DNA of 64,000 nt from Allodiplogaster sudhausi. Taxonomy: Eukaryota; Nematoda; Chromadorea; Rhabditida; Diplogasteridae. A model generated the notes under the pieces. The model had not been told where the DNA came from and searched no databases. It was given only the letters and a program-made list of their open reading frames with translations. Positions 11,701-20,905 of this stretch are shown here, one piece after another. Each line of letters begins with the position of its first letter. Position 1 is the first letter of the stretch. The stretch lies in contig CALZFC010000046.1 in the NCBI GenBank assembly GCA_945643635.1, positions 241,001 to 305,000 of the forward strand. Reading direction: 5' to 3'. The position numbers and the translations under genes are program-made.

Positions 11701-14700
11701 TTAGTATGTCGAGCGAATACTTTGCACGGCGGCGTGTGCGACAAGGAGCTGCGCGAGGAATCTGTAAAAAATTAAAATGAAATTAAAGCACCAAGTTTTT
11801 TTCATTACAAATTTTCGGTGTTAACCACGACCTTCCATTTCAATCTTAATTGCCCTTTGTATAAAAAAAATAACTCTGACTTGGTCTCAAGATGGGCGCG
11901 GGTGTCCGCGATCCAGTCGCGTGCAAGCTGCCTCGGCTGGCCCTCCAACAAATTTAAGAGTCGTGCCGCGCTCTCGAGGTCGTCCCGCTCGATGAACCAG
12001 GCAGCGCGCGCCAGGACCTACATAAGAGTAAATTTTACCACCTTTATGGTCATCATGAAATATCTAATATTACTTCACTATTAAGCCATAAAATAGTCAG
12101 CCATATACTATATTGTTATATGCATAGACATTTATAAACATTTAGCGATGGCACTTATAATACTGTGAAGTGATCGGAGGGAAGGATCATATCACGATAA
12201 CTGAGGAGTCCGATAATTAGGAGAGACATTTGACTGCGTAGTGGAACTCTAAGATCTTACAGTACCCATTGTCCCGAACCAGGCCCTACCATGTCCCTCA
12301 ACGGTTCACCTCCACATTGTCGATGACGGCCGGGTCGATCTTGTCGTCGTATGAGAAGCGACGCGGCAGATCGATCAGGAAGAAGGAGCGGACGTACGAC
12401 CAGGCGTACTTGCCGAGCGAGCCGCCCGACTCGTCGATGCCCGACGTGCGGCGGCCGGATGAGTAGATCTTAAGTTTAAATGCCAATAAATCTATCGCGA
12501 ATTTTTAAACACTTATTTAGCGACAATAACACGAGCGAATTGAACAATGAAATCTGCCTCTGTAACAATACCCATACGGCCATATAATATGTGCATATAT
12601 TCATTGCATAATACAACATATCAAACAACATTTGGGCAAAAATTGTACCTCTTATTGGCACAATCTGTAGAATGAGTACAATCGACATAGAAACTGTAAA
12701 AATCGTTAGAAACCTTGTCGAAGCGGTTCTTCAGATCCTGCAGAGTGTAGACTCCAGTGCTGACGCTCTGTTCGGGGAAGCTTGACACGACCGACTGGAC
12801 GAAGGAATCTTCCGGGTTCACCTGTGCGTAATGAAGAATGGTTAATGCTGAATCTTGTAGCAAGGAGAGCGGAAGCATTTAATTTCGAAAAAGTAGAAAA
12901 ATGTTGCGAGTGGATAAAGTTTATGAATATTTGAGTGAACTAATGGCATCTTTTGTCCAAACTCCAGGGAGATTAAAACTACCGTAATCCTCACGACAAG
13001 AACATGCAAGACGAGAGACTCAGACATCAAATTACGGTATACTGAGGGCCGTTTTAACATGGGAGTTGCTCCTGCAGGGAATAAAAGCCACTGTCGAGGA
13101 CCCAAAAAGGGAATAAGTTGTTGGGCCCAAAAACCAGGGTGGGGTAGTAGTTTTTGTCCACATGTTCCTCAAAAACAAGGTGGGGTAGAGCATAGGGGAG
13201 GCCCAAAATAGGGGTGGGTCTGTCGAATCGACAGCAGTGAGCAGCTCCTGACCTCCTTGAGCACGCCGAGCTGTTCGGAAAGGGGCGCGCGGCGTGCGTC
13301 AATGTCCTTGCCGGCGCGCACGCCATGGACGACGCTCTCGATCAGGTTGTGGCACGCGATCCAGAACTGCTTCGCGCGCCGATTCTCTGCGTCCTGAATA
13401 CAGAGAGGCAATCCATGAGAGTTGAATACATTGACTTTTCTCCCTCTTTCTCTAATTATTTCCTGTTTCGGAACGCTTTTTCAACGGAATTTCTACAAAA
13501 CAACCATGTATTGTGAGAAAGCCTCATGAGAAAAATGGTAGCTGACGAAGAGGCCCAAAAATGTGCTTGCTGTCGGATTGGCTACGATTTACTGGATTTC
13601 AAAGCAACTGAGCGCGTGAATGAGGAGGGAAATCCATTGAAAATGAATGATGCGGTAGAATCAGAATGGAAGTGTGACCAGAGCGACGCGGCTGGAGAGC
13701 GCCGCTTCGATGCCCTCGAGACGGCCGATCGCGACGCCGACGTGTCGTGAGTGTAGCTCGCGCTCGCGTGTAACGGCCTTCAAGAAATATATTTATCACA
13801 TTTTTTTACTTTAAAAACATCGGCCGGATTGAATGTTGCATGTTGAATACCTATGGATGCCTACAAGACCATTTGTTAATTGAATTTTACAAGCGTCTAG
13901 ACAAAAAGGTCAAGACTCTTCTTGTGTCACGTCTTCAAGTAACACATTTTATATTTATTCTTTTAAACATTTCGCTTGCATTATTTCTCGTACACTCCAT
14001 AGAATTTACATGCTATATTGGTTTCTATTCCTACGCGATGCGTAAGAAATAGTGGTCTAAAAGATGCTTGAAAAGTAAACGCTAGAAACGGACCGCTCGA
14101 AACGAGAAAAAAAGACTCATCCTGACCTCTTCGACTTTCTGGTTCTGCTCGATCTCGAAGAGCTGCCGCTGCGTGCGGATCACCTGCTCGAGATGGTCGG
14201 CGTGCGCCGATGTCGCGCGTCGCAGCTTCTCCTCCGTCTCGGTCTCCCAGACGGAGCGGCTTGTTGATACCTTTGATTGGAGGAGAAGATCGCTAAGGTT
14301 CACCTCCAATATTGGTTGTGATGTATGAACTCTCAAAGCATAAAATAATTTGACCTCTTTTTTCTACTAATTTATCAACAATCATTAATAACTGATCCGT
14401 CCTATCAAAGATGTCTCTCGGGCTCCGACTTTCTTATGTGAGGCCGAGGTGATCTTCGGAAGAGCAAAAGTCAAAGAATGGATGTACCTGTCGCTCGACG
14501 TCGACCTGCTGCTGCTCGGAGACCCTCTTCAGTTCGAGTGCGAGTCGCTCGTCTGCCGCCTGCTCGTCAGCTCTCTTCTGCGCCTCCAACGCCTTCACAA
14601 TGTTCTGCTCCTCGAGCACCTGAGCAGAGAAGCCATTTAATGATTGTTTCTCGACAAGGCCTTCATCAAACTTGTTATTGTGTTACTAATGTCCGTGTGA

Positions 14701-17700
14701 TCGATGATACATGCAATACTGGCTGCAGAAGTTACTCAAGTTGGCGACTTTTGTGATAACACTTTACAAACAATGTCAGTACCCACAAAATTTTCAAGAA
14801 ACATTCACTCTCTGATAGAGCTCAGAAATATCACTATTATTCTTCGACTTTTGGAATGCCGTCTATAAAAATAGATTTCAGGGTTACTGTATTGTACATA
14901 TCGCAGTAAAGTAACCAAAATCTATTTTTGTAGATGTCCTTCCAAAAGTCGAAGAATAATAGTGATATTTATGAGCTGATACATACAGTACCGACAAAAA
15001 GTCTATGAACTTTTGGTTTTTCATTCATAATTTCTTTCAAAATGTATGAAATTTAATGAAATTTTCTGGGTTGCTTCTTTGAAATAATAAATCTCCAGTA
15101 GCAGAATATTGGATTCATTGATTCACTACAGAGCGAAATAAAAATCAATAACTCAAATTACCCGGGCTGCACATTTAGGCGTGCTGGACAAAATGGTTTA
15201 TTTCTTTGATATTCGGCTAGCTTTTATTGGACAAATGGTTGAGATGTATTCTAGAACATCTCTGCGATAACTTTTTGATCTAGTCGCTACTTAATCACAT
15301 GTTTTACATGTGGTCAGCCCCTAGTACCCGTTCCATGCAGGCGGCCTGAGATGCAGAAGGTTCAGGAGGAAAAAGTCGATCTTTTATTGCAATATCTATA
15401 GTAATCATGAAGTCCATATACTCGGAGGTGATCATTAAACTAATTCAGACGGTTGCTCAATCTGTGGCTATAAGATGCCAACTATTTATTCACACTTTGG
15501 TTACGGCGGTCAACTTTTGTCCGATGCGCTAACGTGCTAAAACTGATCTTCTGCAGGAGTCCGTATTGCAAAAACGTTTTTACCTATCTATAACGATAGT
15601 TAATAGGCTTTTCCACATTCAGAATCCCTATTTCATCTCTGGCTTCATGAGGCCACCAGGACAGTAGATCGTTTGACGGCACCATGACGTAGAATAGTAT
15701 GGTGTATTTGGCAGTATTGTGTTTTAAAACAATCACAACATTAAACTGGCTAATTGGGCTTAGACTATTGCAGAACACTCTGATGTATAAACTGAAGTGA
15801 TATTTGATTCGATCTGAAACATTTTCGAGTTTAGTTTTCCGCTTTTTAAGACACCGCATTACTCTACGCCAGGAGTTCATTCTAACGATCTACTTTATCT
15901 GGTGGCCTCATAAAGCCAGGTAAGAAATAAGGCAAAAGAACATGTAAAAGACTATTTACTATCACTTGAGACAGGCAAACACGTTTTTGAAAATCAGACT
16001 CCCGCGTATTATCACTTTAAGTTGGTCCTGACCGTGGGCGAGAGTTGGCCAAGGTGGTCATCGCGTGCTCAAACAGTTAGAATGTAATTTGCACAGCCCT
16101 TGTAACCATGTGAATAAGTTCGATCATGCTCTGTGAACATATGGACATCATGATTACTATGGATATTACAGTAAAAGATAGACTTTATCCTCCTGAACCT
16201 TCTGCATCTCAGGCCGCCTGCATGGATCGGGTAGTCGCTACTTAATCACATGTAAAATATGTGATTAAGTAGCGACTAGAATAAAAAGTTATCGCAGAGA
16301 TGTTCTAGAATGCATCTCAACCATTTGTCCAATAAAAACTAGCCGAATATCAAAGAAATAAACCATTTTGTCCAGCACGCCTAAATGTGCAACCCGGGTA
16401 ATTTGAGTTATTGATTTTTATTTCGCTCTGTAGTGGATCAATGAATCCATTATTCTGCTACTGGAGATCTATTATTTCAAAGAAGCAACCCTGAAAATTT
16501 CATTAAATTTCATACATTTTGAAGGAAATTATGAATGAAAAACCAAAAGTTCATAGACTTTTTGTCGGTACTGTATCTATATGTGGGGGGGGGGTAAGAT
16601 GGCTCGAATGGAGCACTCAGAATGTCAAAGAAGCCCCTGCTGTACCTGCTGCTCGACCAGCTGTCTTCGCAGTTGATCGACACGAAGATGCGCGTGTGCG
16701 ATGAGCGCGTTCAGCTCGTCCTCCGTCAGATTCTTGTCCTTGGCATGGACGTCGACATTGGGCAGGATTGCCTAAGGAGCAAGAGCAGGCATATACCTTC
16801 ACTGGCCATCGAACATAAACAGTTTGAGGAAATGCCAAAGTGAACGTTCTTATGGTACATTAGAAATCTCCTGCGGAACTATTAAATTTCCCCAGAAATT
16901 GCACCACCTCAATCGAGATTCTACAACTAGAAAGCTCAGTAAGGCGAGAATCTAGTTATAATTCTAGGCGCCGTGTAAACAAAACTCCACAAAATCGATC
17001 GCTGACTTCAAGATTCTTATTTCTTAGGCGATTAAGGAGGCTGTTCACAGAGCTTAAAATGCACCGTAATTTACTGTCTACATCTCTCTTATTACTTGCT
17101 CTTTACTTGGGGATTACGGCAGATTTTATGATTCCCATTTTACGGCCCATGGACAGTCTCCTTAAAATGACTTCGCAGCAGGAGCACCTGCATCTCCTGA
17201 GCGAACTGCTGCCGACTGCGGTCGATGAGATCCTTGTACTGCGTGAAGACGTGCGCTTCCTTGCGTGCCTGGATTACTTTCTTTTTTTTCTGGATTATTA
17301 ATTTAATACTAAAAAAATAAAGACATAATATAAGATCTTCTTTTATGCTAAGTAAAATTAACAAAAGAACATTTTTTTGTGAGAGAAAAAAAAACCTGCT
17401 TCCCCAACCTTGTTGACGAGATGATTGAGTTCGTCGACCTGATGGCTCAGCTTATTCGCCGTCTCGGTCGCGTTGAGGAGCAGCGGATTGGACGCGGTCG
17501 CCTTCGAAGCCTTGCCGTCGGCAATCACCTGGAAGATGGATGGCCATTCATCGGGAGGCGATTGATCATGGCCATTGATCTAGGATGGCTATTGATCGAG
17601 AATCGATTAAATTTAAACAGGCTGTACCCATGGTGCTTGAAATCTACCGTACTTTGTCTCCCTGCGTCTCTTATCTAGCATATTCTTTTCTTTAGGATTA

Positions 17701-20233
17701 CGGTATTTTCTATGATGCTGGATAGATTCTCAAAATTTAATTGCGGAAATTATGCAGTAAACAACAAAAACACCAGTAAACAAGAACTACATCAGAGTCA
17801 TAGTAATGCAAAGTGTTTGAATGACTTTTGGAATAGTAAAGAGTATATTGAAGAAGGGCCGTAAATTATGACAAGACAATGAGTTGTTCCACTCGCCTTG
17901 CGCAGATTGTCGATGTAGTTGCGGCTGTCGACCTCGACGCCCGCGTCCTGGCGAGCGTGCTTCTCTGTCTCGCTCAACGCTGACGTCACCGCCTCCCAGT
18001 TCGCATTCTTTGCGTCATCAACCTGAATTTTTTTTTTCATCATTTAAAATCAAGTTTAAATTTTTTATTCTCCGGCATACTCACCGTAAACTTCGAAGAA
18101 AAAAAAATGAAGGCGAGCCCAGCTATATGCTCGAGTTACGAAAATAATCATATTTACTGTGAAGACAAGTGAAATGTGGCGGAAATGGTTATGATCCTTG
18201 TCGAAAATGGAAGGTTTTTCGACAACGATCAAAAGCTTTTGAAAACGGGGAGTCGTGAACTAGCCGTCTTCTTGAGGAGTGCCGCGTGGTTGCGCACCGC
18301 GTGGATCGTGTGCATCTTGGCGTCGGTCGCCTTCTGCACCTGGCGCTCGGCTGAAGCGATCGCGGCCAGGAGACGCTCTTCTAGCTCTCAAACATGACCA
18401 AAAAAGAATCAGAGAAATGTGTGCGGCAAAAGGCGCTTCTCTAATATGTATAAGCGCCGTTCAGTCACACTAGTTCAAGAAGTACGGGACGGAGGGTACG
18501 GTATTTAGGGTATTAATGCGGAATTTGTTATATCTTTTTTTAAATATATTTATTACATTACAATTCTACCGGGCCGGCGATTAAAAATTGTCTTCTTCTA
18601 TATTATAACCGGCATATCGATATTTTTTTACTAGGGCAAAAAAATTTTTTTTTTGCTGACCCGTGTTCTTCTTGGCGGCCTGTTCAGGGGTGACGATGTC
18701 CTTCGACGCGACAACGACCGGAGGACGGACATCGACCGGATCGATATGGACGACGGCCTTCTTCTCGATCGGTGGCAGGCGCTCGAGTTGGAGAGGATCG
18801 AGCACGGGTTCCTGGGGCATGAGAGAGATTTTGTTGGTTGTGTGAGCCATTGAAAAAGCGAGTTCTTTTATAATTTTGATAAGTTTTCTGTAAAAGCCAG
18901 GGTAAAAAAGGTACTGTCGATTCGACAGACCCACCCTTATTTTGGGCCTCCCCAAAGCCCTACCCCACCATGGTTTTGAGGAACATTTAGACAAAAACCC
19001 TTTTCCCGGACACAATACCTCCATCCCACCCTAATCTTTCGGGTCTTCGACAGAGGCTTTTATACGCTGTTAAAAGCTTACAGCATCTAGAAGTAAAAAA
19101 AAACACGAAAATTCAAGCTTCTAAGACCTAGGCTTTGTTTGTTCATACGTGACCACTGGAGTACTTTTATGTTTCAACTTAATGTATACAAGATGAATAG
19201 TTCAAAATATTTATGCAAATAATTTGCCTTCGTTATTTCTCAAATCTATCATGCAAAGATGGATATGAGCGAGCAAACCTCCTTCTTCTTCTTGGGGGTC
19301 ACGCCCATGACCTTGTCCTTCAGCTCGGAAAGGTGCTCCCTGTTCCTGTAATTCATGCGAAACAACTTTTGGATTACAGCAGAACTGAACGGCTACTACA
19401 TATATTTTAAAGAACGAAAAAAATAAAGGATTGTGTATTAGCTACTGAAACGTACTTGCGTTTCTCGCTTAAGTAGATGTCGAGGATCTCCTTCCCTTTT
19501 GGCACTGTCTCTTCAAACTAAACATGGCCAGATTGACACACATAATTCTATTGAACGATGAAAATTCGATATCTCCTAAATGTTTTTTTTATATTCCTCG
19601 AACTTGTGCATATGTATTTTTCTGCTACCAGTTAAATATTTAATTCTACCACTTTTACTGTGAATTTTACGGAATTCCGTACATAAACAGACCTTATGCC
19701 TGAATTCAGGGTTCTTTTCAGCATAGATGAGGATGCCGGAGGTCGTGACGCCCACAGACCCGAATACTAATGCAATCTTTTTCGCCATGCCGATAGACTT
19801 CCTGGAGGCAGAAGTTATTTCACTTTGTTTTCATTCGCGTAAAGAGTTACGACATGGGCTTACACATTGGTAGATTTGCTCAAATAGTTGCGTTTATAGA
19901 AACTGCTAACAAAGGATCTAAACTTGATGCGAGAGGTAGGATCAATGTTTCAAAATAGCTCAAAATCTCATAGGTCACCTCGGCAAAATTTGGTCACAAA
20001 GTGCCTGGAACGGGAGAGACAATGTACGAGGAGGAAAATGTACTTTGGAGGAGCTGGCGTGGGCGTTGGAGGTTTCGGGGGCGCTGCAGTCGATTGCAGC
20101 CTCACGTTCTTGCCAGATCTCTGAATGGTGGGCAAACATGAGGAATCTAGGCTGCGGTAGTTTCTAGGAAGCACAACATTTTAAATAAGAAAATAATTTG
20201 TATAAAGATACTAACTGCTGCAACTCTCAGCAT
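11701..20233 (-). CDS. IMMT: MICOS complex subunit Mic60 / mitofilin (IMMT), 19 exons, 683 aa
   Basis: Inner-membrane organiser of mitochondrial crista junctions. Minus-strand exons: 20216-20233, 20044-20120, 19693-19801, 19456-19517, 19279-19339, 18661-18811, 18247-18386, 17897-18022, 17409-17528, 17188-17268, 16646-16771, 14488-14619, 14127-14270, 13679-13777, 13253-13393, 12714-12821, 12310-12468, 11881-12017, 11701-11761. Phases agree throughout. Order of parts: mitochondrial targeting sequence ([19 protein letters not shown]), a Pro-rich linker, one membrane segment ([20 protein letters not shown]), long coiled coils (about 150-460), then the mitofilin domain ending [32 protein letters not shown] and [19 protein letters not shown]. 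The end and length match animal Mic60 (C. elegans IMMT-1 is similar in size). Exon 8 appears to use a GC donor (aag|gcgagt) before VIADGK; the exon 7 end is the least certain boundary. Confidence 0.95.
12950..13060. repeat. intronic CTACCGTAATCC element in Mic60
   Basis: Contains aaactaccgtaatcctcacg, then aacatgcaagacgagagact and attacggtatactg. It is related along its length to 22920-23005, where ctaccgtaatcctc is followed by atatgcaagaccagagacg and tacggtag. Confidence 0.6.
13070..13230 (+). repeat. 160 bp dispersed repeat, copy A (inverted to 18905-19070)
   Basis: Holds ataaaagccactgtcgag, cccaaaaaccagggtgggg, and ggcccaaaataggggtgggt, ending ctgtcgaatcgacag. The complement of the same series is found at 18905-19070 in another Mic60 intron. 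Not recognised as a named element. Confidence 0.75.
14819..14977. mobile_element. ~159 bp hairpin MITE in Mic60 intron
   Basis: Arms 14819-14890 and 14904-14977 are reverse complements with few mismatches: agctcagaaatatcac against gtgatatttatgagct, and tattcttcgacttttgga against its complement. A 13-base loop separates them. It ends 8 bases before the Tc1-ended palindrome. Confidence 0.8.
14986..16573. mobile_element. non-autonomous Tc1-type foldback element, 1.59 kb
   Basis: The ends read CAGTACCGACAAAAAGTC and its exact complement, each flanked by TA, which is the target-site duplication of Tc1/mariner elements. The outer ~330 bases at each side (to about 15310 and from about 16250) are almost identical in inverted orientation. 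Complementarity then continues with more mismatches to near the centre (about 15660/15900: gaggccaccag against ctggtggcctc), so practically the whole element is one palindrome. No transposase frame is visible; the 98-codon minus-strand frame at 15584-15880 spans the loop and resembles nothing I know. It lies in the Mic60 intron between exons 11 and 12. Confidence 0.85.
17028..17175. mobile_element. MITE copy abutting Mic60 exon 10
   Basis: Terminal repeats gattaaggaggctgttc and its counterpart ggacagtctccttaaaat enclose accgtaat and gattacgg motifs. Its right end lies only about 12 bases from the donor of Mic60 exon 10 (exon end 17188). Confidence 0.55.
18905..19070 (-). repeat. 160 bp dispersed repeat, copy B (inverted to 13070-13230)
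   Basis: Reads ctgtcgattcgacagaccc, ttattttgggcctcccc, accccaccatggttttga and ends gaggcttttatacg. This is the reverse complement of copy A with scattered substitutions and a few indels. It sits in the Mic60 intron between exons 5 and 6. Confidence 0.75.
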
Positions 20234-20905
20234 GGCTGCAAAGGGCCACGCCGTTGAATCACCTTAACAGAAGGAGTCACAATTTAGTGTGTTATGAAGA
20301 AATGCATGAATGACGAGCAGTATGGCCATAAAACTCACATACTTCTAGAGTTTCAAATTCAAAGAAATTCCAAATCAATGTTATGATTGTGTTCAAGTCG
20401 GATGAAAACAGGTGCATCGATTCTTGATTATTCTCGATTACTCGTAAGTAAAGTATTTGAAACTATTAAAGCCCAATAAATTTCATGAAGTGAAATTCTA
20501 TTAAAACTGCACGTTGAAATGTCTAAAAAGCTGGCATAATAAAATGTTCCTTCTGCTGCTTAATTTCGCCATTCAGATTGAAACCGTTTTTGTCTTACAC
20601 GGATTGTCATCCTACTGTAGATGCAGCGCGAGACATTTCGGCATAAATTGTGTGCTTGTTTCGCAGCTATTTTCTGCTCTCACACCGTCTTTCCTTATGC
20701 TTATTTTTATAACTTCGTTATGAAATGCTGACCTTCGGTGTGTACTCCCTCCCTTATTTCCTTGCAAACGCATTTTGCACTCAATTTTAGCCATTTAAGC
20801 GGTTCCAAGTAAGTTGTCGAGTTTACTATAATTCAGTGTGTGAAATGGCTTGGCGCTAAATCCATGTTTCCGAATCGTTTTTATACTTTCTTCTGACGGC
20901 AACAG
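20234..20905. promoter_or_regulatory. shared divergent 5' region of Mic60 and CFDP1
   Basis: 672 bases separate the Mic60 ATG (minus, 20233) from the CFDP1 ATG (plus, 20906), so both genes must be driven from here. I see no TATA box. The CFDP1 ATG follows directly on ggcaacag, which could be a trans-splice or intron acceptor. No gene lies within the gap. Confidence 0.45.

Noticed and set aside
13325..13516. Plus-strand frame beginning [16 protein letters not shown]
   Set aside because: Antisense of Mic60 exon 15; the minus-strand reading is the conserved one.
16622..16843. Plus-strand frame with [19 protein letters not shown]
   Set aside because: Antisense shadow of Mic60 exon 11.
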